A DNA stretch of 64,000 bases, taken from Selaginella moellendorffii (taxonomy: Eukaryota > Streptophyta > Lycopodiopsida > Selaginellales > Selaginellaceae). Position numbers and translations under genes: made by a program. The stretch spans positions 328,971 to 392,970 of the forward strand of contig NW_003314318.1 in assembly GCF_000143415.4 (NCBI RefSeq), given 5' to 3'. The notes beneath the pieces are model-generated. The model did no database searches. It was not told the DNA's origin and saw only the letters and a program-made list of their open reading frames with translations. This document shows positions 10,587-21,585 of the stretch, piece after piece; positions within the stretch are counted from its first letter, which is position 1, and the number at the start of each line of letters is the position of its first letter.

Positions 10587-12407
10587 TCAAACAGTCGGAA
10601 TGACGAGAAAATCATCCCCGGGAAGGTCAAGCTCCAGCCATGGAGCCGAATCGTCGAGCAAACCATCCAGAAACGAAGCCTCGTCCAAGCCCAGCCCAAA
10701 CTCCTCCAAATCCATGCCCGCCACTGGCAGTGGCGATGGCAGCTCCCTCTCGCTCTTCACCCACGAATCCACCGTCAATCCATCGCTGCTGCTGCTGGTG
10801 GCGGCGCCGCTAAAAATCTCATCGAACTGAGATGACGCTCCTCCATCACCTCCGCCGCTACCGAAGAGGCTACTCTCCTCCTCAATGCCGCGAGGATGGC
10901 GTTCGTGGCGATTCAAATCCATGAAATCCCCCCACGACTCCTCCTCGAACGAGAGACTGCGCACCAGCACCGACGCTGGCGATTGCTGCTGGATCATCGA
11001 CAGGCAGCGCTCCTCGCCAATGCGAACCGGCGAGAGCGCCGCCCAATCCACCTTGTCCTCCTCCTTGTCCACGGCCTTGTCCTCCTTCTCCACGATCTTT
11101 GGAGAGGAACTCCAAGAGCTGGGAAGCTTGCTCGATCGAGGCTTGAGCTTCATCCTGGGTTTTCTGGCAATGACGGAGTTGGCCTTGGATTGGCACTGGC
11201 CGATCGAAGAACGCTCATCGTCATTCGAGACCACCGCCAGATCCTCCTCCTCCTTGGAACTCGAGTGGTGGTGCTGGTCCTGCGCAGCATTGATGATGCA
11301 AGTGATCCCATTGCTACTACTGCTGCTCGCGCAAGGATTCACAGCCTTCTCTAGATCCTCCTCCTGATCATCGCCGCCGCTAGCACGCTCCTCCGCCACC
11401 ACCGCCGCTGGTAGCGGAGCTGGATCATCGTCGCAATCGAGAACAGCCTCGTCGGACTCGGACTGGAAGTTGGTGGCGCACACAAACGCCGCTGGTGGCG
11501 AGGATTTCTTGGGCAGCGCCGAGCAAGACGAGGAAGACGAGGAGGGAATGACACACGAATGTGGCGGCGGAGGCGGCGGTGGTGTGGCGGCGGTGGCGCT
11601 AACGGGAGGAGCATTGAGAAAAGTGGAGAAGTTTGTGTGTGCTTGGGGCCCGCGAATCTTGCGCGCTGCTCGATCGTAGGCCTCGGCGGCGGCCTCGGCA
11701 GTGTCGTAAGTCCCGAGCCATAGCCGGACGCCCTTGACAGGATCTCGAATCTCGGCAGCCCATTTCCCCCAGGGCCGTTGCCTCACTCCGCGATACTTTT
11801 GCTGCTGCTGCTTCGACCCCACATCCTTGATCTTCCTCTTCTTGATCGCTCCCGTCCCTCCGGAGGGATTCGCGAGCGTGGTAGCAACACCAGGAGCTCT
11901 ATTGCCCTTCCCGGGCATTTGCTGAGAGGTGAGAGAAGAAGCCTCCTTGTTCTTGGTCGATTCCATACGATCCTCGTCGGTTTCCACCACCGCCAAGATC
12001 TCTTTCTCCTCCTCCTCCTCCGCCGCCGCGCTGCCGCGCAAATCTTGCTGGAAAGCCCGCGCTTTGAGAGCGCTAAAGTAGCTCGAGTAGCTCAGCCGAT
12101 CGTCCTCCTCTTCCTCCTCGCTATCAAACGCGCAAGACCAAGGACGATCGCCGCCGCCTCGCCGCCTCGCGCCACCACTCTCTTCCTCGTCGCTCGAGGA
12201 ATCGGTAGCGTCCGGGTCGACGCAGATCACGCGCACTTTCTTGGGTCGATCGATCTCATCATCGATCGCCTCCTCGGGCCCCGATTGGTGACAAGAAGCG
12301 AGAGGAGCTTCCAGCCAAAAGCACTGCCGCTTCTTCTTGGCGGCGGAGGCTTTAGACGGCGGCGAGGTAGCAGCGCCGCTAGTAGTCGTGACAACGAATC
12401 CCGGCAT
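10587..12407 (-). CDS. AP2/ERF transcription factor, cytokinin-response-factor (CRF) type
   Basis: Single-exon gene, 606 residues from the first in-frame ATG (12405-12407) to a TGA at 10587-10589. Residues 56-74 ([19 protein letters not shown]) are the CRF domain that defines ERF group VI. The AP2 DNA-binding domain is at about 204-261 ([38 protein letters not shown]). The remainder is long acidic and Ser-rich low complexity, including an SPVRIGEE segment near the C-terminus. It is longer than typical angiosperm CRFs (about 300-400 residues), mainly through the linkers. CRFs are nuclear regulators linked to cytokinin signalling and development. The upstream frame continues open only through non-ATG codons. 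Confidence 0.93.
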   Translation of the reverse strand: MPGFVVTTTSGAATSPPSKASAAKKKRQCFWLEAPLASCHQSGPEEAIDDEIDRPKKVRVICVDPDATDSSSDEEESGGARRRGGGDRPWSCAFDSEEEEEDDRLSYSSYFSALKARAFQQDLRGSAAAEEEEEKEILAVVETDEDRMESTKNKEASSLTSQQMPGKGNRAPGVATTLANPSGGTGAIKKRKIKDVGSKQQQQKYRGVRQRPWGKWAAEIRDPVKGVRLWLGTYDTAEAAAEAYDRAARKIRGPQAHTNFSTFLNAPPVSATAATPPPPPPPHSCVIPSSSSSSCSALPKKSSPPAAFVCATNFQSESDEAVLDCDDDPAPLPAAVVAEERASGGDDQEEDLEKAVNPCASSSSSNGITCIINAAQDQHHHSSSKEEEDLAVVSNDDERSSIGQCQSKANSVIARKPRMKLKPRSSKLPSSWSSSPKIVEKEDKAVDKEEDKVDWAALSPVRIGEERCLSMIQQQSPASVLVRSLSFEEESWGDFMDLNRHERHPRGIEEESSLFGSGGGDGGASSQFDEIFSGAATSSSSDGLTVDSWVKSERELPSPLPVAGMDLEEFGLGLDEASFLDGLLDDSAPWLELDLPGDDFLVIPTV

Positions 12408-12498
12408 GATCCCTGGAAGAACAGGACAACGAATCTTTGGAACCCTTGCGATTAGAGCTGCCAATGCAGCGGTGTGTCGCGAAGCCGAGACGATACAT
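12379..12498 (-). other. Possible overlapping uORF in the CRF leader
   Basis: An ATG at about 12496-12498 (starting [13 protein letters not shown]) opens a frame of about 39 codons that ends at 12379, beyond the CRF start at 12407, in a different frame. If the transcript begins upstream of it without an intron, the uORF would reduce initiation at the main start. The transcription start is not known. Confidence 0.35.
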
Positions 12499-14614
12499 GT
12501 AAGAACAAGGATCCACCGCGAAGAACAAAGAAACACAGGAGGATCCTCTCTTCTTTCTTCCGGGAAGAACGAGCGAAAGAAGCAAAGAACTCTACCAAGA
12601 ACTCAAAAGAGAAGCCAATGGCAATGGATCGATCGAAGCGCTGAGAAAGGGATGACCTGACGATTGGAGCACTTGGGAGTGCAAGATTGGAGTGCCCGAA
12701 ATTGGCAGCCGCCGATTTTAGAGCTCCCGCAATAGACCAAAGAGGATTGCTTCGCGAGCGAGCCAGGAAGATTCACAGCGCGAACGAAACGAGCAAAGCA
12801 GCGAGAGCGAAAGAAATAAGAAATGCCCCGCTTCCCTTCTTTCTCGGTTTAGCCTGGCCATTCCGTCCAGGAATCCATCCAACGGCCAAGATCCGTCGCA
12901 CCGGTTTTGGAAAGCGCACAGGATCGACGGCTCCGGATGCTCCGGCCACCAGATATTTTAGCATAATTAGATATGGAGGCCGAAATCCAACGGTTGCGAT
13001 CGGACGGATGGGACGGCGAGGGAATATGCGCGGAATGGGGTTGAGATTCCGGAGGATATTCTCGGGCACTACGTCGAGGCGCCGCGACGCCGCATTTACG
13101 CCCCTGGCGGCTGCTTCCAGTGGCGGTCAGAGGAATTTATGCCGGGGTAAACCAATGGTAAGGCCCAGCCGGGAAGTTAATCAACGGGGTCTAGGTATGT
13201 AAAAATGTAGGTACATTGTGTAGGTTTTTACCAGAGACATCAGGTGCTTCCACACAGTGGTGAAAAGTAAAAAGTGTGCTGCGGAAGAGAGATGAAGTTC
13301 CCTCGCGCGTGTGAAAACTAAAGCCCTTTCCAAGTTGCCACCAATAGCCATTGGCCGAGGCTTCCTCCTCTTTAGGGGGTGCCAAAGGTCACAAAAGGTG
13401 GCGGTGAGTTTTACCTTGACGTTCTACACGGATGGTGAAAACGTCACAGCGTGAAAGTTACCGCGCTGGTGAAAGAAAGAACCATCTTAATGGCGGCGTG
13501 TGGCGCGAAAAAGAAAAAATATTCCAAAATTTCATAATGTTAATTATTGCAATGTATGGTTTCAACGGTCTTTGAGATTGTATAGTTTTTTGTGGTTTTT
13601 AAAGGAGTGGGACTCTACGTCGGTGGAGCTCCTCAAGCGATTTCTAGATTGCGATCGACCCATGCAATTGTTTGATCGTGGAAGAATCAGTGAGACCCAG
13701 TTGGCATGGTGTACGCGATGAGCTGAGGTTAAATTAGATTTGTGGCACTCCTCTCTAATCATTCCATTAGAAGGGCCTTAAGACACGCTTTTGTTTGACC
13801 CCAAACCCAAGCAAAGTTGCAAGCTAGATGTTGTCGTGGTTCTTGCACACGGGTCATCTCAACACACGACTAATGTCGGTACTTCTCACATGGCCTGCTT
13901 GCCTCTCACATTTTTTACAGCTCTTTTAACCTCACCTTGTAAAACATTGGATTGATGTTAGATGCTCTTTGGCGTTGAAAACTTATCCCCCAAAATGCTT
14001 GTTTAATCATCTCCTTAAACAACTGAGTTTATGGTCTCCATGATGAAGGTAATGCAGAAAAATCCAAGAGGAATTGAGCAGCAGAAGAGGAAAGAGTCTG
14101 TATAGCACTCAGAGAATGCAGAGAGGGCACATTGTTATGCTATGTAAATTGTGCATATCTAAACAGTTATAGTGCAACCTGATGTTTTTTATGTGCTCTT
14201 TCAGCGATAGTCGATATATGTCTGTTAAGGTTTTCATTGAAGAGGTAGGAAGATTGAAGTGGGAACGAGCACGAGAGCAAAAGTGAGAGAAAGGCATATA
14301 CATCTATAAAGGTTTTCAGGGGAAGATTGAAGTGAGAACAAGTAGACAGAGAGAGAGTGAGCCAGAGAGAGAGGAGTAAATTAGAGTACCATGCTACTCA
14401 CTTAGAATGTGGACTTTACACACTTTGTATTGAGAATAATCTATAGTCTCTGAAGTGAAAACTAGCTGTACAGCCCCGTTAATTAGCAAAGGCTAAAGCC
14501 ACTAATCACCCCTAAACCTAGGTCAAACCCATGAAAAGGCAGAGGCCGCGCAAGGTGAACAATCTCAGGTAAGCAATAGACTGTACTAAGGGATTGCGAA
14601 ATCTCATGTCTGCC
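12408..14614. other. Intergenic stretch, no supported gene
   Basis: This is flanked by the CRF promoter and the ankyrin-gene promoter. The open frames are short and without domains. The right part has GA-rich low complexity (around 14340-14375: GAGAGAGAGTGAGCCAGAGAG). I see no RNA gene. Confidence 0.45.
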
Positions 14615-16399
14615 ATGGCTAGCCTGGAGCCGTGCTTGGATGGAGAGGGAGAGGGAGATAGTTTCACAAACGGAAGCCATGAGGTAAGCGATCAAACTAA
14701 GCATGAATGAAAACAGCAAGGTGAATGAGCATTTGATGACTGTGTCCGTAAGACATAAATCACCCTGTAACTGCTAAGCATGAACGGAAGTGACTTTGTA
14801 TTTTGCTTCTTGCATCTGACGACCCCTGTGTGCTTTTCAGGCGGTCTATGTTGACTGCTGGGGGCAGCAAGTCGAACTTCCTGCTGGCTCACACATTGTA
14901 ACGGGGAAGGAGCCATCGAATATTGTAGAGATTGTTCTTCCGCCAGACGTGAAGCTCCCGCTGCATAAGATGACATGCAAGTACGAGCTGATATTCAAGA
15001 TGGTGGACAGCAACCTTGTCATCCGTAAGCCCTGTGCATTCTGGTGTTACCAGATCGTCAGTGAGCTACTTATGTATGCCATTCGCAGCAGATCCTGTTC
15101 GTGCGACTACTACGTATCAAGCTCCGATACTTTGTTCAGGTGTGACGGACAGCTGGTAGCCCCCGAGCTGTCCATCTCCGAGAAGAGCAGCTACGACACA
15201 AGCAGGCAGTCCGCTACAAGCTCCGGCAAGATGGTTCTTGAGGGTGTCGATATTCTCGTGGTTCTCCAGTTTTACGAGGTCGAAGAGGATGCGAAACGTG
15301 GGGTTACCCGGCAAGCGGAGCTCACGAAAGCTGCCACGTTCGGGCTCGTGGTGCCGGGCTCAATTGTTCAGGTGGCATACTTGGATAGGCAGGGCACACT
15401 GAAGACGGACAGGTTTGAAGCTCCCAGGTTCGTAGATATAACAGCTTACTCTTGGCGGTTGAGTGGCATGAGGTTCTATCCTTCACACTTCCTGGGTCGT
15501 CTCTGGGCGGATCCTCTACGATTAGATCCAGCGCTGCTGGTAGCTAAAACGGATGAACTACGAACTCGGCTGGTAGAAAGCATCAATGAGGGGACACAAG
15601 CAGCGTATGAGATCGTGGTTCTGCTGGATTATCTTGACTTTGTCGACCCTGTTCACGGCAACACTCCACTGCTGGCTGCTTTGCAGTGCCAGGTTCCTGA
15701 TCTCACCTTGATCAAGTTTCTTGTAGACAATGGTGCCAATGCTACGGTCCAAGGTATTCTTCTTCCCAAACTTGCTCAAAAACATGGTAATAGTGTTTCC
15801 TCTATTTTTCAGCAAAAAGTGGAGTGTGGCCTTACCTCTACGCAGTGGTTCATGGCATGCAAACTGTTGTGGATGCCTTGGATGACAATGGCAAGTCCCA
15901 GGCCCATCTTAACAGTTTGGCACCCAAGGAGTTGTGCGAAACAGAAAATCCAGAACTGCTCAAGATGCTCTTGCAACTCGGCTTGTCGCCGAACAAGGCC
16001 AACCAAGGGATTCTACCCCTCAACAATGCGCTTTATGGACGGAATCGCGTGGAGAGGCTGCAGCTTCTACTGAAAGCTGGTGCAGATCCAACACTGCAGG
16101 ATGGCAAAGGGCGCTCGGCTCTGAAGCTCGTCGTGAGCATGGACGACCAGCTTCTGGAGGTAGTTCGCCTAGTGGCTCGTGCTTGCCAAGAGCGGAACAT
16201 GATCGACGTCAAAGTGGATCCCGTGAACACTGCCCTTGGCCGTGCATGTGGATTTGAGGAACCAGTGTATTGTTGTGTACTGATTGAGTGTGGAGCTTCT
16301 CCCTTTGGTTCCTATGGCTATCCTCCACAAGATCTGCACACTGGCCTCAAAATGCTGTTTGCTCTCACAAACACACCACTCCCTGATTGTCTCAAATAA
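14615..16399 (+). CDS. Ankyrin-repeat protein
   Basis: Exon 1 is 14615-14683 (23 codons, MASLEPCLDGEGEGDSF). It joins in frame to an exon starting at 14841 (AVYVDCWGQQVELPAG) that runs to 15753. The last exon is 15813-16399. Ankyrin-type pieces are GNTPLLAALQC...LIKFLVDNGANATVQ, PELLKMLLQLGLSPNKANQGILPLNNAL and RLQLLLKAGADPTLQDGKGRSALKL. The N-terminal half is unrecognised. Inside exon 2 a canonical intron signature (gtaagc at about 15026 to tcgcag at about 15089, 64 bp) breaks frame if used, although the unspliced frame is open. The 15026-15140 segment (KPCAFWCYQIVSELLMYAI) reads poorly as protein, so the true model may have one or two extra introns. Function is unknown; such proteins usually scaffold other proteins. 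Confidence 0.72.
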
Positions 16400-16553
16400 A
16401 TAAGCTGAGGAGTTTTAAGTTTGGAACTTGTCATCATTGACCAGGATTGACAGATAATTTTATTTTAACTTTATACCATAAGGATTGATATCGTTAAATT
16501 GCGGCTCCAGCACTGCAGTTTCAATGTTGCTTACTCGCCTCTGCACTCCCAGC

Positions 16554-16691
16554 ATGCAGCTGAATCCGAATCTGTTCTTCGTCTTGATCTTGTTGTTGTT
16601 CCACTTGCTGGCGATCTTTGTGGGTGTCGTGGCCGCGGATTCAATCGGCGACAGGCAACACATTCAAGACGACGCTCTTCACCGACGATGA
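16554..16691 (+). pseudogene. Signal-peptide-like ORF, possibly remnant of a secreted-protein gene
   Basis: A 45-codon ORF starts MQLNPNLFFVLILLLFHLLAI and reads on to VGVVAADS, a good secretory signal peptide with a plausible AAD cleavage region. It stops soon after. In another frame the following sequence reads NTFKTTLFTDDEMRSQMTGT before a stop, as if a frameshift broke a secreted protein. I cannot name the family. It could also be chance hydrophobicity. Confidence 0.3.
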
Positions 16692-17070
16692 AATGCGATC
16701 CCAAATGACCGGTACGTAAGCGATCGTCTTCTACGGCCCGCAAGCAACACCCAGGATGCCGGAAAGCTCTGCGTCATGGATCTCATCGGTGGAGACACCC
16801 CACCATATGGGAACGCTCTGCAAATCCAAGATTGTAAGAGACAGAACCTTCACACACGGGAAGAGCAACACGCCTCTATCATCGAGGTTGTGGCAACAAG
16901 ATGATCGACAATCCCAGCAAGGCTTCACATTTTAACCCCTTTGGATTTAACAGCCTCTGCATTGTTATCTAGTGAGTCCGAGCACCTCCACTCACTTCCT
17001 TTTTTTAATTTGATTTCTCAAACTATGATATGTGGCATTTTAAAATCCAATAATACGACTGTATAAATGT

Positions 17071-17502
17071 TCACAAATAAAAGACTCTAATGCGGATGCT
17101 GGAGCCCTTGAAAACATGCAAAATCACCTTCTTCACATCCTCCCACCCCAACTTGTCCAACCCGCATCCAATCCTTGGCATGCTCAAGCCGCAAACTCCC
17201 CGCTGCTCGCACACCCTGCGCAGATCCTCCAGCGACGCCTGCAAGCTCGCCAGCGTCGGCTTGTCGAAGAACCTGGGCTTGGTGACGAGGTAGAATACTC
17301 CCGCTCGAGGAGGCCTGTCCAGCACGGCCACTTCCCCTACGCTCCGATTCTGCTTGCGCAGCTCGTCCACGCCCCTGAATTCGTCCCTAAAGCGCGCTGC
17401 GATGCCCTTGGACATGTGAAGATCTTTAGAAACGCAGTGTACCAAGCCATCTGTGGGCTGCGCGCCCTCGAACAGATCCCCCTGTATCTCCTCCAGTTCC
17501 AT
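17071..17502 (-). CDS. Macrodomain ADP-ribosyl-acceptor hydrolase, OARD1/TARG1-like
   Basis: Single exon, 143 residues from the ATG at 17500-17502; an in-frame ATG at 17566-17568 would add 22 hydrophobic and basic residues. The start MELEEIQGDLFEG, the HCVSKDLHMSKGIA loop, GVFYLVTKPRFFDKPTLASL and LSMPRIGCGLDKLGWEDV match animal OARD1 (C6orf130/TARG1) along its whole length. The residues matching the OARD1 catalytic pair are present: Lys81 (DKPT) and Asp116 (GCGLDKL). OARD1 removes ADP-ribose from glutamate and deacetylates O-acetyl-ADP-ribose. The longer start might supply an organelle presequence. Telo-box-like TTTAGGGTTT copies lie upstream at 17568-17595. Confidence 0.88.
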   Translation of the reverse strand: MELEEIQGDLFEGAQPTDGLVHCVSKDLHMSKGIAARFRDEFRGVDELRKQNRSVGEVAVLDRPPRAGVFYLVTKPRFFDKPTLASLQASLEDLRRVCEQRGVCGLSMPRIGCGLDKLGWEDVKKVILHVFKGSSIRIRVFYL

Positions 17503-17738
17503 AGCGTTAGGGTTCTTCGTTCCTAAGAATTTATAAAGAACGCGGGCAAGCAAGAATATTCTGAGCATTTAGGGTTTCGCATATTTTAGGGTTTGCTCAG
17601 CTCCGCCACCTTTTGACAAACGTGCAACCTTTGGGCTTGCTAATTAAAATCGTGTATATATCTAGTACAAATAAATAGTGCTCTTGCTAACGCTCAATCT
17701 TTTCCTCCAATCGTTTTTCGTGCTTTTGCTCGCGGTGG

Positions 17739-19366
17739 TCACTGCTGGGCACACTGGACTCGGGGTCCCGAAGGCTCGTCGTCTTCGTCGTAAGCCTCCT
17801 GCTGCTGCTGTTGATGCTGCTGCTTCCTCCTCATCTCCTCCTCGATGTTTACATCCAGGAGTGTTGTCTCCTCGCACTCGTCCAGCTCCATGTCCGTCAG
17901 GTGATTCGTCGGCCTGGGAGGCAGGATCGTCTCCAGCATCTTGCACTGCTCCGGAGAAAGGCTCCCCGAATCCGGGAAGTCGACATGGAACTGGATGAAC
18001 AGCCGGCCCTTCATGAATGGCCTCTGGTAGTGCGGCATTCCCTCGTCGTCAATGCCTTTGAATTGATCTGTGGTGCCAGGAAAGATGAATCGTAAAGATC
18101 ATTCAAACTAGACACGAGAAAACCGCACGCATACCTGGCTTTATGATCTCTCCCGGAGTCGACTTAACGAGGAGGCTTCTCCCGTCGAGGTGCGTGAGAA
18201 TGAACTGAAAGCCACAGAGTGCTTCAGTCAGCGTCAAGGTGTGCTCGTAGAACAAGTCGTCCCCTCTGCGCTTGAACTTCGGGTGGTCCTTCACTTGGAT
18301 CACGAACACAATGTCTCCAGTAATAGTGTCGGGCTAGAAACAATGAAAGATCACGTCAACGACAAGAAACGATGAATAGGATCAAAAGGAAAAAGAAAAG
18401 AACTTACTGCTTCGTCCGCTTCTCCCTGGAAGGTAATCTTCTGGTTGTGCATCATTCCCTTCTCAACGTGTACTTCGAGGACTTTCTTATCGTGGACAAC
18501 TTTGTTGCCTTTGCACTGGTTGCACTTGTCCTTCTCGCTTATGGTTTCTCCTGCGAGGAAAACCAAAAGTAAGAAACAAACGAACAAAAAAGAAACTGTT
18601 ACCTGTTCCTTTGCAGTCGCCGCAAACGTGCTGCATTTGCTGGATCATAGACGGGCCCAGGTGTCTAATGGAAATCTTCATTCCAGATCCCTGGCAAGCG
18701 GCACAGCGGCTCGTGGCCCCGCTCTTGGAACCTTTTCTGCAAATCACACTCTAATGAGATCCACTAGCGAATTTCACTTCAGAAAAACATACCCTTTGCA
18801 TTTCGAGCATATTGCGTTTCTAGAAAGGGAGAGTTTCTTCACGCTCCCGTTGTAGAGATCCTCCAAAGAAACCTTCAAAGGATGCACCACATCTTCGCCC
18901 CTTCGTTGCCTTCTTCCACCTCTAGAGCTTCCTGCTAGAGTCCAAAGAAAAAGAGAAGAGTTAGCACGCAAACCAGCACAAAGTACCAAGCTCACCTCCA
19001 CCAAATGGTTTGCCACCGAAGAAACTATCGAAGATATCGAATGGATTGTGGCCACCGCCACCGCCCATTCCTTCCTTGAGCGCATCCTCGCCGTACTGAT
19101 CATAAATCTCCTTCTTTTCGGGATCGCTGAGCACTTCGTATGCTTGCGAGATTTCCTTGAACTGGAAACAAGAAAAGAGAAGATTACCTTCAATGCAAAG
19201 AGAGTTTTTTTTTCACCTTTTCTGGATCGCCTCCCTTGTCGGGATGGTTCTTGATAGCTGCCTTCCTGTACGCCTTCTTCAATTCATCCGCGGAGGCGCT
19301 CTTGGAAACCCCCAAGATATCGTAGTACTTGGAATTGTCGCTCTTTTTGGGCGGGCGGCCAAACAT
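17739..19366 (-). CDS. Type I DnaJ (HSP40) co-chaperone with farnesylation motif
   Basis: Multi-exon gene. The J domain starts [20 protein letters not shown] and has the [10 protein letters not shown] core. A Gly-rich segment (KEGMGGGGG...[10 protein letters not shown]) and the cysteine-rich domain follow, with four zinc motifs ([28 protein letters not shown]). The substrate-binding domains contain [23 protein letters not shown] and [13 protein letters not shown]. The C-terminus is RVQCAQQ before a TGA at 17739-17741. CAQQ is the CaaX farnesylation motif of Arabidopsis J2/J3, so membrane association is likely. It partners with Hsp70 in the cytosol. All domains are intact. Gln-rich coding (QQHQQQQQ) lies near the C-terminus. 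Confidence 0.95.
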
Positions 19367-19617
19367 TTTCGCTCGCCGAAGAAGGAGAGCGGCTGCTGCG
19401 CCGCGAACGAAGAATCTCCGCGAACCCTACCTCTCAAGCTCCTCCTTTCCCTAAAGAAGAAGAGGAAAAAAAAAAAAACCCTCGCTCGCTACCGTTGATC
19501 TTAGGGCTGGCGTATCCAACGGACAAAAGGCGGTCAAACAAGGGCGACCTCGTTGACCACGCGGTGTGTGATCTTCTCAACTTTGAATTGGATACATTTG
19601 TGTGATCTTCCATCTTG

Positions 19618-21585
19618 TCATCTCATGGAGTACGCGTTTGCAAGGAGATCATATGCTGTGGCAGCCCTTGGATCACAACTCGCAACTTCCTCGGCCGCAC
19701 GATTTGCCCGTGTGATGAGATTGCTTTGACTTCTACAAGCACCAAGCACGCAAGTCCACTCTAAAAGATCCGGCTGGAATGGCATCCTCTCCACGAGTTC
19801 CTCCGCATCGTCCACGAATCCACTCCGGCTCAAGAGGTCGACCATGCAGCAGTAGTGCTGCTTGAGTGGCTTGAGCTCGAAATCCATCGCCATTGACACC
19901 ATGCAAGACCTTGCCTCGTGAACTTTGCCTTTGTGAGTGCACGCCATCAACACCGACAAGCAGCAAATCTCATCTGGAAACCGTGTTGACTTAAGATCGT
20001 TAAAGAGGTTGATCACCTCTTGGCTGCAACGAATCAAGGCATAAGCCCCGAGCATTGCGCTCCAAGACACGATATCTCGAGAGGGCATCCGGTCAAACAG
20101 GTTCCGTGAATACAGGATATTCCCGGCTTGGGCATATGCCGAAAGTATCACGTTCCATGACACTGTGTCGCGTTGGGGCATCTTGTGGAACAGAACCTCC
20201 GCGTTCTCAAGAGACCCGTTGCGGGAATATCCCGCAAGCAGCACATTCCACGTCACCACTGCCCAGAATGGCATCTCGTCAAACATCCACTTGAGATATT
20301 CCAGATTTCCTCTATTGGCATTTACTACCAGCATAGAGTTCCAAGACACCACGTCCTTGTACGGCATTTTCTGGAAAAGCCACTCTGCTTCTTCCGCGTG
20401 GCCACCCTGCGCATATTCCGTCAGGAGCGCATTCCATGTCACTATGTCTCGTTGAGGCATAGCATCAAAGATTCCTTTGGCATCTTCTAGATCCCCATTT
20501 CGGGCATATGCCGTGACCAGCGCATTACAGGAGACTGTATCCCAGTACGGCATTGCGTCGTACACCTCCTTTGCCTCGTACAGTCTCCCTGCCTGGGAGT
20601 ATGCCGAAAGCATCAAGTTCTGGCACGCTAATACTTGCACGGGGATTTCGTGAAACATATTCTCTGCCCTTTCCAGCTGTCCGTACAGGACAAAGCCGTG
20701 CATGACCGTACTCCAGCTCACACAGTCGTGCTGGGGCATAAGATTTTGGAGAGCTTCGTAGGCATCGTCAAAATGCCCGTTTTGGACGTATGCTGCGAGC
20801 AAAGAATTCCAGGATACCAAATCCCTCTCGGGCATGTCTCTAAAGAATTTACTGGAATCACCTACGTGATTGCCAAGTTGACCATAGGCGGACAACATAG
20901 CATTCCAGGAAATAAGGTCTCTTTCAGGCATGGACATAAACACATTGCGTGTTTTGTCCAAATCCCCTGATTGGGCATTTACTGTTAATAATGTGTTCAA
21001 AGTAACCAGGTCTACATGAGGCATCTCAACAAAGACATGTTTAGCTTTCTCTATTTGACCGTGCTTTGCAAACATTGTGAGTATTATCGTTGATGAAATC
21101 AAATCTTTCTCGGGCATTTTCTGGAGCAGTGTTTCAGCATAATCAAGATGCCCTCTTTCGGTAAATGCTGTAAGAACTGTAGTCCACGACATAAGGTTTC
21201 TTTGCGGCATGCAGTTAAAAAGGTGGTGAGCCCTCTCGAGTCTCCCACTTAGGGCATACATCGAGAGGAGTGTGTTCCACGAGGCTAGGTTTGGCTGCGG
21301 CATGGAATCAAAGATCTCCTGTGCTTGATCGATATGTCCAGCACGTGAATAAGCGGCGAGCATCGCATTCCAGGTCACGGCATCGCGCTCCGGCATCGCA
21401 TCGAAAACGCGCCTGGCGAGCTCAATGTCATGGTTGCGTGAGTAGGCGCAGAGCATCAGATTCCAGGAGAAGGCATTCTTGTGCTGGATCGCGTCAAAGA
21501 TCTCGCGCGCGCGCCTCAAATCGCCGAGCTTTCCGTAGCGCTCGACGAGCTTGTTTAAATCGACGAGCCTCTCGATGGAATCCAT
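19618..21585 (-). CDS. PPR protein 1, long tandem of about 31-residue repeats, no DYW domain
   Basis: Intronless, 655 residues. After a short start (MDSIERLVDLNKLVERYGKLGD) nearly the whole protein is tandem 31-residue repeats of the form FDAMPERDAVTWNAMLAAYSRAGHIDQAQEI. It ends with LKPLKQHYCCMVDLLSRSG, MPFQPDLLEWTCVLGACRS and a short E1-like end (CDPRAATAYDLLANAYSMR). No E+ or DYW cytidine deaminase follows. Such PLS-type proteins recognise organellar RNA, often for C-to-U editing, and one without DYW would need a partner. No obvious presequence is visible. The start codon lies 87 bp from the SAP18 start on the opposite strand. Confidence 0.93.
   Translation of the reverse strand: MDSIERLVDLNKLVERYGKLGDLRRAREIFDAIQHKNAFSWNLMLCAYSRNHDIELARRVFDAMPERDAVTWNAMLAAYSRAGHIDQAQEIFDSMPQPNLASWNTLLSMYALSGRLERAHHLFNCMPQRNLMSWTTVLTAFTERGHLDYAETLLQKMPEKDLISSTIILTMFAKHGQIEKAKHVFVEMPHVDLVTLNTLLTVNAQSGDLDKTRNVFMSMPERDLISWNAMLSAYGQLGNHVGDSSKFFRDMPERDLVSWNSLLAAYVQNGHFDDAYEALQNLMPQHDCVSWSTVMHGFVLYGQLERAENMFHEIPVQVLACQNLMLSAYSQAGRLYEAKEVYDAMPYWDTVSCNALVTAYARNGDLEDAKGIFDAMPQRDIVTWNALLTEYAQGGHAEEAEWLFQKMPYKDVVSWNSMLVVNANRGNLEYLKWMFDEMPFWAVVTWNVLLAGYSRNGSLENAEVLFHKMPQRDTVSWNVILSAYAQAGNILYSRNLFDRMPSRDIVSWSAMLGAYALIRCSQEVINLFNDLKSTRFPDEICCLSVLMACTHKGKVHEARSCMVSMAMDFELKPLKQHYCCMVDLLSRSGFVDDAEELVERMPFQPDLLEWTCVLGACRSQSNLITRANRAAEEVASCDPRAATAYDLLANAYSMR

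Noticed and set aside
11778-12455. 225-codon plus-strand ORF opposite the CRF gene
   Set aside because: It is a shadow of the Ser/Asp/Glu-rich CRF coding sequence, rich in Leu/Arg runs with no domain.
14343-14370. miR156-like GACAGAGAGAGAGTGAGCC
   Set aside because: It differs from miR156 by an insertion and lies in GA-rich low complexity. No complementary arm is present nearby to form a hairpin.
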